Assembly: GCF_003265705.1 (NCBI RefSeq)
Contig: NW_020312827.1
Span: 14,566,120-14,630,119 of the forward strand
Direction: 5' to 3'
From: Callorhinus ursinus
Taxonomy: Eukaryota; Chordata; Mammalia; Carnivora; Otariidae
DNA: 64,000 nucleotides
Shown: piece by piece, positions 1 to 11,115 of the stretch
How positions within the stretch are numbered: the first letter of the stretch is position 1
Layout of the letters: each line of letters opens with the position of its first letter
Translations under genes and position numbers: made by a program
The notes under the pieces: generated by a model
What the model was told of the DNA's origin: nothing
The model's input: the letters and a program-made list of their open reading frames with translations, nothing else
The model's database searches: none

Positions 1-394
1 GATGTTATGGCGATGGCCATGGTGACCCAGATATCAGTATCCCTGTAACCCAAGTAGCCAGCAGAGCTCCCTCGTTCTCTGCAGCAGGGGACTCTGGCCA
101 ACTGCAGTGCTGGCATGGCTTATCACCTGGGATGCAGCATGCCTGTACCTCCTGTGGCTTTTGCACACTGATCCGTGAGTGGCCTCCTGCTGGCCTCTGG
201 CTGCCGCTTCCCTGGGGATAAAGATCTGGGAGTCATCAGCAAGTGGGTGGTATTTAAAACCTTGGCCCTGAAATAGATTAGTCCTGGAGAGAATGCAGAG
301 AAGAAAGGGTGCAGGGATGAGCCCCACAAAAGTCCAATATTTACAAATTTTTAGGAAGAGGAATCTGGAGAATGGATTTGAAAAGACCTAACCA

Positions 395-631
395 GGGAGC
401 CTGGAGGGTTCAGTTGGTGAAGCATCTGACTCTTGATTTCAGCTCAGGTCATGATCTCAGGATCATGAGATAGAGCCCTGTGTCGGGCTCTGCATTGAGC
501 ATGGAGCCTGCTTGAGATTCTCTCTCTTTCCCTCTCCCTCTGCCCCTCCCCTGCTTGCACGGGTGTGCTTTCTCTGTCTCTCAAAAACAAAAACAAAACA
601 AAAACAAACACAAACAAGCAAACAAACCCAC
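395..631 (+). mobile_element. CanSINE (SINEC) copy 1 of a tandem cluster
   Basis: A tRNA-Lys-derived SINE in + orientation with a divergent head (ggagggttcagttggtgaag), a CT-rich segment and a caaaaacaaaaac tail. It is flanked by near-identical target-site duplications, aagacctaaccag at 382-394 and aagacataaccag at 632-644, marking an original insertion. Confidence 0.85.
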
Positions 632-633
632 AA

Positions 634-1010
634 GACATAACCAGAGAGAATGGAGGAAAATCTTGGGAATGTGGTGTCAAGAAGCCAGTGGGAGCGTTTT
701 AAGGAGCAAGGCCTGGGGTGCCTGGGTGGCTCAGTCAGTTAAGCATCTGCCTTTGGCTCAGGTCATGATCTTGGGGTCCTGGGATCGAGCTCCACATCGG
801 GCTACCTGCTCAGCGGGAAGCCTGCTTCTCCCTCTCTTTCTGCCCCTCCCCTGCTCGCATGGGTGTGCTTTCTCTCTCTGTCTCTCAAAAACAAAAACAA
901 ACACAAACAAACAAGCAAACAAACCCATAAGACATAACCAGAGAGAATGGAGGAAAATCTTGGGAATGTGGTGTCAAGAAGCCAATGGGAGCGTTTTAAG
1001 AAGGAGCAAG
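634..1010 (+). repeat. Tandem duplication, period about 297-300 bp
   Basis: The non-SINE spacer starting gacataaccagagagaatgg at 634 recurs at 931 with very few changes (for example ccagtggg versus ccaatggg, and a gaa deletion in the first copy near 701). Each spacer is followed by a SINE head, so the repeated unit is spacer plus SINE. Together with the hybrid SINE at 715 this reads as a SINE-mediated unequal crossover. Confidence 0.85.
715..928 (+). mobile_element. CanSINE copy 2: hybrid head and tail
   Basis: The head (gcctgggtggctcagtcagt and onward) is nearly identical to copy 3 at 1015, whereas its 3' part (cccctcccctgctcgcatgg, then gtctctcaaaaacaaaaac and caagcaaacaaac) matches copy 1 at 395. 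It has no target-site duplication of its own; its flanks are the left flank of copy 3 and the right flank of copy 1. This is the expected product of recombination between copies 1 and 3. Confidence 0.8.
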
Positions 1011-1014
1011 GCCT

Positions 1015-1209
1015 GGGGTGCCTGGGTGGCTCAGTCGGTTAAGCATCTGCCTTTGGCTCACGTCATGATCTCGGGGTCCTGGGATCAAGCTCCACATCGG
1101 GCTCCCTGCTCAGCAGGGAGCATGCTTCTCACGCTCCTCCCTGCTTGTGCTCTCTCTCCCTATCTCTCTCTCTCAAACAAATACATAAATAAAATCTTAA
1201 AAAAAAAAA
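1015..1209 (+). mobile_element. CanSINE copy 3 of the tandem cluster
   Basis: Standard SINEC in + orientation with head ggtgcctgggtggctcagtc, a CT-rich segment, and tail aaataaaatcttaaaa. Target-site duplications aagaaggagcaaggcct (998-1014) and aagaaggagcaaagcct (1210-1226) flank it. Confidence 0.9.
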
Positions 1210-1462
1210 AAGAAGGAGCAAAGCCTTCTATGTGGGGTGCTGTGGGAGGCCAAGTCGGATGCAGCCATGTTGGTGGGCACAGGATCTGGCAAGGTGGAGG
1301 CGGTGGGGGCCCTGGGAAGAGCAGCCGTGATAGGGTGCCAGAGGTTCAAGCCTGGTTGTTTTTATATTTATGATTGGTATCACCCAGTGTCGTACTTACC
1401 TACATTTTTGGCTGGTTGTGTTGGGTGGTTGATGTTTGTGTTCTTCCTGTCCCCCTGCCATG

Positions 1463-1729
1463 GGATTGCCAGATAAAATGCAGGACACCCAGTTAAATGC
1501 AAATTTCAGAAAAATAATTTTTAAGTATAAGTATGTCCCAAATATTGCATGGGCTATACTTAATTTTAAAAAATCTGAAATGCAAATTTAACTGCCTGTC
1601 CTGCATTCTTTTTTTTTTTTTTTTTTGCTGAATCTTTCAGTGCACATTGAGTTGTATACTTTAAAATGGTTAAAATGGTGAATTTTATGTGATGTGAATT
1701 TTAGCACACTCACAAATCTAGCAACCCTA
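1463..1729. mobile_element. Palindromic (MITE-like) element interrupted by an insert
   Basis: Arms at about 1478-1510 (aatgcaggacacccagttaa and onward) and 1574-1607 (ending ttaactgcctgtcctgcatt) are reverse complements with few mismatches, around a core containing taagtataagtatgtccc and ggctatactta. Outer ends gggattgccagat (about 1463) and aatctagcaaccctat (about 1714-1729) are also inverted. Between 1608 and about 1712 lies a poly-T run plus sequence resembling an old LINE-1 3' end (gttgtatactttaaaatggt). I recognise the palindrome as an interspersed repeat but cannot name the family securely. Confidence 0.6.
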
Positions 1730-2623
1730 TCCTAGCTAGACGGTCATGTAGAAGCTACCCTATGGTCTGCTTCTGGGTTGAGTCACCAGGACAAGTAAGA
1801 AATGACAACTTTGAGGGATCCTTTTTTTCTGGTGATAGCTAATGCTTAAGTTCCCTTAGAGCACCTCAGAGACTACTGAGCATATAGTAGGCACTCATCG
1901 AATGATAGAAGCCGCATTATGTGCCATGGGGAACATTAGCCGACAGTGATCCGTGAACGGAAAGACACTACCCTGCTACCTGTGAACCACTTAGAGAATG
2001 TCAGGAAATGGACCTCACGCGGAAGTTTCCAGTGAATTAAATGGTATGGCACTTTTGGCTGTGCTTGAAGAACCAAGTGCTAACTCCACGACGTACCTAA
2101 TCTAGCCCCGTGACTATGGAGCAAATGGCTTTGCTGGATTCAGCACCTCCCAGTTATAGCAGCTGAAATGCAACTGGCATCTGAGGGGCCATTAAAAATC
2201 TTTAAATGGCAGGGAACTCTTGGAAATGCCCTCAAATTCCAAGATAGCCGGGTTGTGTCATTTGCTATTTTAATTGGTTGTAACAATTTCTGGGCCCTTT
2301 TCCCTCCTCCTTTCTATGAAGAGGAGGAATCATAACCACAAGACTGTATTTCAAATGACCTCTTCAGAGGCAACTTCAAAGCAATTAAGTACAGGTTGAA
2401 TCCAAAGCGTATGACGCATTAAACATCAGCTAGGATTTTCAAGAGGATTATATTCCTTGCTTAAAAGCCGAGAACCCAAAAGTTGGGTTTAGCTGTCTAT
2501 GGAAAAAAATTTTTTTTCCTCTTGTGGTTTTTCCCCTGAGCTTTGCTGTTTACAGGGACTGTTGCGTCCCTCATTAATATTGTTTACATGGCAAGCTGAA
2601 CGCTTTCATTTTACGCTATTTTA

Positions 2624-2840
2624 TTTATTTATTTATTTATTTATTTATTAAAAAGATTTTATTTATTTATTTAACAGAGAGAGGCACAGCGAGAGAGGGA
2701 ACACAAGCAGGGGGAGTAGGAGAGGGAGAAGCAGGCTTCCCCACAGAGGAGGGAGCCCGATGTGGGGCTCGATCCCAGGACCCTGGGATCACGACCTGAG
2801 CGAAGGCAGACGCGTAATGACTGAGCCACCCAGGCGCCCC
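2624..2840 (-). mobile_element. CanSINE, antisense
   Basis: Reads as tail-to-head on the + strand: (tttatt)n, gagagaggcacagcgagaga, cgatcccaggaccctgggat, gagccacccaggcgcccc. The target-site duplication cgctattttatt is at 2614-2625 and again at 2841-2852. The 'acacaagcagggggag' segment is typical of arctoid carnivore copies. Confidence 0.93.
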
Positions 2841-3302
2841 CGCTATTTTATTGAGCCCTATGATGTGCCAATATTCGCTAATTGGTTGTAGGTTTTTGGT
2901 TATAGGTTTCTGAGTCAGGACCTATGGTTCTTGTAACTGGGCAGTTTCTTGAATGGAAATATGTTTTTGATGACGGCTTAATTGCTGCTAACCCATCACA
3001 TAGAAAGGTCTCCTGGGTAACAGCTGTGGGTCTGAGGATCTATCAGAAGTAACATGGAAGAGGAAGTGAACTTTTGAAAACAATGCCAGAGCACACTTCT
3101 TTCTATACTCCCTTGCTTTATGAGCTGTTTCTTGGGGAGCAGGTTAAGGACCAGCATAGCAGCTTGGCAGATTTCCTCACAATCCAGGCAGGGATCTATT
3201 TGCTCTCTGAGATTTCAGATCCCTTTTCTAGATCCTTGAGTGCTAGGCCTTTTCTGAATTACATGGGAGTGAAGGTGAAGGTTGCATCCAACTTTTTGCC
3301 TG

Positions 3303-3401
3303 GTGAGCTCCTGGACAGCAGGGTCCTGCTCCATCACCTTTGTGCTCGCTGGTGCCTGACTCGTGATAGACACTTGACCAACATTTGTTGAATCCATTCC
3401 A
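3303..3401 (+). repeat. L2 LINE 3'-end fragment
   Basis: Sequence from gagctcctggacagcagggt to ccaacatttgttgaatccat follows the conserved 3' end of LINE-2 (gggcaggg, tagacactcaa-type, atttgttgaatgaa). Old and diverged. Confidence 0.55.
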
Positions 3402-6400
3402 TGAATATTAATTGAGCTCTTATTATATGCTGTGCATTGGAATGGGGACTTTGGGAGATTTAGAGGCAAAGGGCCCAGAGTAGGGGGCATCTAGAGGAAT
3501 TTACTCTCTAGCAGGAGGGATTACTAGTGAGAAAGGACTGCAGATATTTGGGGGGTGGAGTGAGGTGTTGGTTTGGCTAGAAGGACCAGCCTACATTCAG
3601 CAGCTCATGGTTGGTTGGAAAGTTCCCCTGGAGGCTGGTTCTGCCCTAGGATTCCCCTGGCAGCAATGACTCTTGGCTTCATCAGATCCCATTTGGTACC
3701 CCACACCTAGGAGTGCTGGTTTATTGAAGATTCCCTTCCCTATCTTTTTAGATCTGCTTCCCCAATTTTTCAGGAAGTCTGTTGATTCCTTGAAGACTTC
3801 ACTAATTAGAGCTATTAATAGTACTTGCAAACACTTCTCAGTCTTCAGAGAAAGGGACAGATATGTTTGCTACATCACTGTCTGCCCACCCTCATGAGGA
3901 ACAATGTGGGTATTCTTTTCTCTTTTAGGCTTCTCCCTTCCTCCCTCCTGCACTCACTCCCAGCCTCGGATGGCTGCATTTGCAGCGAATCACTGAAATG
4001 TTGCTGATGGCAGCAGCACTGATACTGCATTAGAAGAGCCACTTTAAGGGGGAAATTATCCAGAGGGTAATGCTGAAAGGCAAAGCCATTTTGTGGGGTG
4101 TTTTGTAGAAACCGTTTTCTGCCTTTGATGGATCTCATTCATTTTTGCGACTTAGTAGGCACAGTGAAGGAAGAGCCATCTAAAATTTTTTTTTAATCCA
4201 AGTTTTTTTTTTTTTAATAGGAGGTTTTAGTGACTATGAAGCAAGCCAGGAGCACCGGGCGGCTACACTGGAGGGGCAGGTGGCTGAGGCTGCTTGCAAA
4301 GCACAGTGTACTGGGGCATGGAGACTCCATCTCAGTGACCCTGGGACAAGGCACAATGAGGGTACAGCTCATTCTACATAAACAGTTTGTTCTTAAAGAT
4401 TATAAATATAAACTACAGCCCATTTTAGTCGTACACACAGCTTGCCGTTCCCATGCTTTCCCCCGCAAATCCTTCCATAAAGTAGAAGCTATCTTGCAGA
4501 CGGATCGCCATGTACAATTTCAGGTGTGTGTACAGTCAAATACACCTTAATATCTCCATGACGTCTGTCAGGGCAGCTGGCTGTGTGGAACCGAGCTGAA
4601 GAAAGAAACTGTAGGTTTAGAGAGGCAGCAATCCCCAAGGCTGTTCGATTTTCCAGCAGCATCTAGCAGCCTGGATATGGTCTCTGAGCAGAGAGAAGGG
4701 GGTGTCTCCAGGTGTCTCCAGGAAAGGCCAGAAAGAGAGGGGGTAGAGTCTGTGAGCTGGAGAGTAAAGGGTTGAACTTGGAATCTAAGCTGGGCGGGGA
4801 GGGAAGAAAACACGGGGGGGGGGGCACAAAAGAGTGAGAAGGGGGGGCAGGATGTGTTGTGGGGCTACTTCCTGGGAGAGAGCCAGGGGGATAGGAAGCT
4901 CCAGTCTGAAGTGGATTTCTTTACCGGCATATTTCTGAGGCAGGGACATTTCTTGTGATGATGGGGTTTGGGATGTGGCCATAGCAGGAGGCAGTTGTAC
5001 TGGAAATCATTAGTGCCCCACCAGCTCTTCCAGAACGCTCTTCCTGGCCCTGTGCACCCCTCCTCCAGAGTCTGTGTGCTTCTCTCCTTGTAGCTTGTCC
5101 CTACAAAGAGTCCTTTTTCAGAAGAATTTCCTTGCTCTACTGGCATCTCTTACCAGGATGCTCCTGGGCATTTATGTCCCTCCGGGGGTGTCTGTAGCCA
5201 GTGACTGACTAGGGGAGAGAAGGAGAGCCTAGCTCCCTGGCCCCGGGGTGGGACAAACTTGGGGAAGTCATCTATACTGCGGAGCTCCCATGGGCTCAGG
5301 GGACAGGGCTTCAGCTGGAATCTACTTTTATTTGGTTTCCTGCCCTTCCCCTCCCTGCTTCCCCACTCCCTTATGAGCTTGTCCTGGAAGCACTTCCTAA
5401 ATAAAATGCTTGCAAACCAGTCTTCATCTTGGGATCTGCTTCTGGGGAACCGACCTGAGTCACTGGTTGAAGTGGATTGGAGATGATGATAATCAAGGAA
5501 ATGGGAATTTTGGGTATTGGATGGATTGTCCTTGTAACAGCTGAAATAACTCAGGAGGCAAGCAGGACCTGGACGGAAGCTTCAGGGCATCAAGGAGAGA
5601 AGTGGCTCTACCACAGACAGCCATGGGAAGAGGAGGAAGTGGAGAAGCCAGAGGGTTTGGGTCTCAGAGGAACAGGGATTGGGACGCAAGAGGGTGGAGT
5701 GTTGTTTTTCTGGGACAGGGTGGCTCTGACATTGTGGGTGAGGGAGATTGAACAGCCTCTACCTGAATGCCACACTCAGAGGACAGTGTCATCAGGGGAA
5801 GCTCAGGTGTCACTGAAGAAGGTGGAGGAAAGCTCCCTGAAGATGCTGAGAAAGTTGGGGAGGTCTTCAGTCTGGTGGACCTGAGGTGTCTTTGGAAAGG
5901 TTTGGGATGAAGAGGGCAGGTTGGGTCAGAGCAGAGGAAGCAGAGAGTTGAAGAGGGATTAAAGTTACATTGAGGGGAATCAAAGCTACAGGGAAGCCTA
6001 CATCCACTGGTGTCCCTGGCCTTGCGCTTCTCAAAAGAATTTGTCCCTTGAGCTTCCCGGTGGATGGTGGTTTGGCAGCCTGGATGCTGAGTGTGGAGTT
6101 TGCTGCTACCCCAGGCACAGAGTTGTCGTGTATTTGTTGAATAAATGAACAAAGGGCACACAGAGTTTCTAAATGCCCCTCCCTTTTCATCACTGTAAAA
6201 CATTAGTGTCCTGATCACCTCTGTATTTTATGCTCTGATAACTATGGAATTTATCAAAGTACCTCTAGCTGCTTCTGTCACCATCATTGGGTGGGATGCC
6301 GTGAACAGATTTCCTCAGGTTAGAGAATGAGGCATTTCACTGGCTTATGGGCTTAAGTCATAGGATTTTTCTGCCGAATGGATTAACATGACCTTTTCCG

Positions 6401-8929
6401 TTTTGCTTTCTACTGTGAATCTGTAAAAAGAATTGGTTCGATTGGTACAACCACTTGTGATCTATGTGCTTGAGATAACTGATACCCAAGGGAGTTGGCT
6501 GGGGTCAGAGGGCAGCATGTGGAGGGTGGGGCAAAGGGGCTGGGGAAGGAAGGTGGGCCCTAAGCACATGGGACATTGGAGGCCATGTAAACAGCTGTGG
6601 GAATAATTGTGGGGCTTTAAGCAGGAGGAGGATTAGAATTTTAGAAGGGTCCCCTGGCTCTGACCTGCTTGGGAAAGGTCCCCTTCATGGAGCCCAGTGA
6701 GAAGAGGTAACTGCTTTTGAGAAAACACCTGGGAAAGGCAAACCTCTGTCTGGAAGGCATGAGTCCTGACAACGGGATTTAAAAACACTTGGCCCCAGGG
6801 TAAAGGAGGTATCTGGGGAACTACAGCTGCTTATGTCATTTTTAGTCCGAAAGGTAGGGGGAAAAATTTTTTTTTTAAGAGCTCTAGTTAATTTCAATTA
6901 TGGAGGAAAAAACCTAGAGCAAGAGACAAAATATGTTATTCAGGAAGCATTTTGGAACTAGACAACAGAACCCCAGCTGTGGCTGTGTGCCTTCAGGCCT
7001 TGATGATAGAGTCACGACAGAGGGGTCCATCTCACCAGCTTGGTGGGGTGTGGGGCCTGTTGGGAAAACCACAAGGTAGGGAGCCCCAGATCTTGGAAGA
7101 GGAGCAGGGCAGTGGGAAATGCCAGGGCTGTTCTGACCAGCTCAGCATGGACAAGGAGGAGCCCTGGTTCTGGGCTCCTTCTTGTCTTCCCTAGGAATTG
7201 AACAAATCATGAAGAACTCTCCTTAGACTATTTTACTCTCTGAGAACTTTAACACCTCGACTCTGGAAGTCTTTCTGTGGGAAGAAAATACTACAGTACT
7301 GGGGCAGCTCACACTACCAGATTCAATGAATTCTGCAGTCAGATTTTCTGTTGGGCAAGTGTGTGAAATGGGTATCATAAATGCTGGTAGATCTGTGGAT
7401 GGATGCGTGAATGAATTCAGGAATGGAGCAGATTATAAGTAGGAGCAACTCAGTTGTAGGCAGTGTACTAAACTCCATACTGAGACACAGAGAGAGCATA
7501 GAGGAAGGACATCTGATTATACTGGGGGGTGGGCAGTCAGGGAGGACTTCCTGGAGGTGGTGAAATATGAAGTGAGTTTTGAAGTAGGAGCTGTTGTGGG
7601 CCAGATAAAGAGTGGGGAGAATAAAGGTATCTGGGAAGCAAGAAGGCCCAGAGGGTGGCATCAGCAGGTGGCTCAGCATGCAAGGGTCAGGGTGCTGCTG
7701 GGTTTGGCGGGGTCAAAGGTTGTGTGTGTGTGGGGCATGGCAGCAGGTGAGGCTGGGGAGACAGGCAGGCACCAGGTCCTGGAAGGAGCCTGCCCTTTAC
7801 TGACGCACTGTGGTGCCTTCAGAGGGGCTCAAGTATGAGGCGGCTGTGTTCAGAGTCACACCTGGGAGAGCGCCACCTGGCTGTGATGTGGAGGATGGAT
7901 TCGAAGAGGTAGGACTGAAGGCTCTCGAAGTGATTCCGGTGAGAGAAGACAAGGTCTGCCCTAAAGAGAGAGGTGGGGACAGATGTGAGTCAGGGTGGCA
8001 GCATGTTCTCAGCTCCTTCCTCCTCCCCATTCAGCCTGTTTGCCTTTTGTCTTGGCTCTCTGTCTCTAAAGGGTCCCAGACATTTCCTGATGCCTTGGTC
8101 TCTTCTGTCTGGACGCAAAGCCTGGCGTTTTAAGACGGCTAGGGGAGAGAAATCCCTGAACCCAAAGGGAGAGCCTTTTCTGTGGTGGCCTTTTGGGGAC
8201 ATGCATGGCTTGCTCACTCAGTGTGTGTAGACCGTCCCTGTGTTCTTACCAGGACAAGCTTGATCACCTTTAAGGTACAGCCACCAGATGGAAGCGGGAA
8301 GAACAAGGTCTAGCTGTGGGCGTAGGTGGAATCAGAGGGAGCTCGCACATTCTCTCTGCTCTTCTTAGAGGAGGGTCACGGTAAAACCAGCTGCTGTGAG
8401 GTTCCTCAGCATTCCTTCCTTCTTCCCGACACCCACCCCCTGCACTTGCCTCAAGTCCACGTACACCCGGGGAAGCTTTCTGGGGATTCCAGACTCTGCG
8501 TTCACCTGGAGCTCTCTGGAAGCTCTGAGCTGCCGGTGCAGGTGGCCCTGGACCCGTTCCAGGCCTGGGAGGGCTGTGGGGAAGGCAGGAGTTCTCTGCT
8601 TCTCACCATTGTGTTGCAATCAGTTGTACTTTGCCTGGGTCAATGGGCAGAGTCAAGTAGTTATGTGACAGTGGCACCTCTGAGGTGGGCTGCCTTTCAG
8701 GTTTCCTAGAAACCCTGAGTCCTGTGGATGTCATTTGTTTCAAGTGGCGCGGAGGAGTGGAGGCACTTGGGGCTAGGTGTCTGAAGATGGGTCCAAGGAT
8801 GCCTCTGCCCCGGGCCTTCATGCCTCACCTGTCCAGGGGGATAGATAATAATAAGTGCTCTCCACACCAGGTTTCGTGACGATGCACTAGGTTCGTGCAT
8901 GTGTAGGATCCTTGTCGACCCTCCCACAG

Positions 8930-9025
8930 ACTCTGAAGGCAGGGGTGGGTCCTATTCATTTCCGTATCCCCAGTACCAAGCACGGTGCCCGGCTGACTCC
9001 AGTGTTTGTTGACCGAGTGCAAGAA
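8930..9025 (+). repeat. L2 LINE 3'-end fragment
   Basis: Contains ctctgaaggcaggggtgg, gtatccccagtaccaagcac and gtttgttgaccgagtg, in the order seen in L2 3' ends. Confidence 0.5.
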
Positions 9026-9400
9026 CGGGCAGGAAGTACAGGGCACAGGAAAGCCTGAAAAATTCAAAACTACCTCGAACCTGTTCAACCATGAAGAAGC
9101 AGATTTCCGCACGTGCTCCCGTATCTACCTGTGTTTAGGTAGAAGTGGAATGGGCGAATGCTTGTGAGGAAACATTTTAAAATGAAAATTAACCGAAGGG
9201 ATATTGCCCTTCCCGCCTTTCCCTTCTCATCAATTCTTGGCAGTGCATTTAGTGCCGGATACTCTTCTGTGGGAGTTGTGAGGAATGATAGGTCATTGCT
9301 TTCTATGCCCCATCCATTATTGATACATTTCAGAAAAAGGGCCCTTTCCACCAGGGGAATTTCTTTGTTTCCTATTCTTCTGTGCTTATGCTCGAGAAGA

Positions 9401-9650
9401 GAATTGACTTTGGAGTCAGATTATTCTCGTTTTAATCCTGGCTCCCCTACTTTCTGCCCCTTTGACCTCAGTTTAGCCATGTAATCTCTCTGGGTCTCAG
9501 TTTCTTTATCTGTGAAGTGGGGATATGCGGTGGCCATAACCATGCATGTGCCTTGCAGCCCTCCAACGGAGTCCTTACTATCTACTTTCTGCAGATAAGG
9601 AAACAGAGAAACTAAGTGGTCAGCCAGACACTGATGGCTTTGGAACTGAA
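9401..9650. repeat. Two MIR-like fragments in opposite orientations
   Basis: 9401-9532 runs + (gactttggagtcagattatt, then ctctgggtctcagtttcttt, atctgtgaagtggggata). 9571-9650 runs - (gcagataaggaaacagagaa, then actaagtggtcagcc). Both match the MIR core, which in the + sense reads cctcagtttcctcatctg. Confidence 0.6.
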
Positions 9651-10104
9651 ACTCCAGTCTTTGCTCCTGGTGCTTTGGAAACTTGGGATTGGTAGATTCT
9701 ATTCAGACTCTGCTCCCAGGGACAGTCTCTTAGCAAACTAGCATCAGGAACTGGTCTGAGAAAGACCTTTGTCAGGCCCAATTCTGCTCAGCCTCAGGAA
9801 TGCTAGAAGCCCCGGAAACATCCATAATGCAAGTCAGTGAAGGAGACCCAGCTCCAGCTGACCTCTGAACTCAAGGCCATCGTTGGGCTTCCTCCTAGTG
9901 TCTGTCACCTGACGCTGTGGGAGGATGTTCCCTAAGTAGGTTATCAAACCCCCAAAGTTGGGAGGGACTCTGACTTATCCCCACCATAGCACAGCGCCTC
10001 CTGCTCACTTGGCCACTACATAAATGCTTGTTACTGAGGGTGGTGGTGATTCTGATGGGCCTTTGTTTATAGTCTGAAGGAGTTAACAACCACAACAACA
10101 ACAG

Positions 10105-10250
10105 AAAACAAACATTTGCTCTATGCCCGGCACTGTGCCAAGAAATGGAGATCCAACAATCAAAAGACAAGCTTTCAGACTCCCAGGGATTTCTAGGCTC
10201 GTGGGGAGACGGGCATGCTGAGTCTGCCTGGAGAGTCCAGGACAACTTCA
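10105..10250 (-). repeat. L2 LINE 3'-end fragment, antisense
   Basis: Contains aaacatttgctctatgcccg, gcactgtgccaagaaatgg and caagctttcagactcccagg, the reverse-orientation L2 3' end. A second similar piece lies at about 10515-10585. Confidence 0.5.
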
Positions 10251-10662
10251 CAGAGGAGGCAGATTTGAGCTGAAACTGAGGAGGGTGGGTGAGAGTTTCC
10301 CAGGCAGGTGAGGGTGGGGAGGGGGCTGCTGGCCAAAGGAACATCCATGGACTGTGGAGGCATGAACAGAGCATTGCTGTGTTGGGGCACCTGCTGCTGA
10401 GTGCTGCTGGAGTGTCAAGCTCTTTCCCATTGAGCACCCCTCATCCACATGGTATGTGTGGTTTGGATGTGCCAAGGTCTCTTCCTTTTCTCCTCCATTC
10501 ATGTAATCAGCATTTTGTGTGCCAGGACACTGGGGTACAGAGGTGAGAGCGTAGACTCGGGGCCTGCCCTCCTGGAGCTCTAAGTCAAATGACAAGTAAA
10601 CAGGCTCTATTAAGAGCACAGCACAGTGAATGTGGGCCAAGAGAGACCTTGATCTAGTGGGG

Positions 10663-11115
10663 GTGTATGAGTTTCCTATTGCTGCTGTAACAAATTGTCA
10701 CAATCTTGGAAGCTTAACAGAATGCATATTTGTTATCTTGTGGTTCTGGAGGTCAGAAGTTCAAAATCTATCTCATTGGGCCAAAATTAAGGTATGGGCA
10801 GGGCTGGATCCTTCTGGAGCCTCTAGGGGAGAGTCTGTTCCTTGTCCTTTCAGCTTCTAGAAGCTGATGCCATCCCTTGATTTGTGACCTCTGCTTCTCT
10901 CTTTGTGTGTCTTTCTCTGATGTTCCTGCCTTCCTCTTTTAAGGACATTGGTGATTATGTTGGACCCACCCTGGTAATCTAGGATAATTCTCTATCTCTA
11001 GATCCGTGACTTAATCACATTTGCAAAGTGCCTTTGGTGATGTAAGGTAACGTAGGCATAGGGCCCAGGGATTAGGACGTGAACATCTTTGGGGGCCATG
11101 GTTCCGCCAACCACA
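10663..11115 (-). mobile_element. MLT1-type (ERVL-MaLR) LTR, antisense
   Basis: An LTR remnant about 450 bases long. It runs from gtatgagtttcctattgctg through ggttctggaggtcagaagtt, ggacccaccctggtaatcta and ttaatcacatttgcaaagtg to ggggccatggttccgccaac. Its reverse complement starts with the tgtggttggcggaaccatgg end typical of MLT1 LTRs. No internal retroviral sequence is adjacent, so it is a solitary LTR. Confidence 0.8.

Noticed and set aside
555..1373. 272-residue open reading frame on the + strand, the longest in the window
   Set aside because: It runs through CanSINE copies 1-3 and their spacers; the internal repetition of the protein mirrors the SINE tandem. There is no homology to a known protein and no splice or start context.
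5477..6218. Overlapping ORFs of 135 (+) and 184 (-) residues
   Set aside because: Low-complexity composition, no recognised domain, overlapping on opposite strands in GC-moderate intron sequence; consistent with chance.
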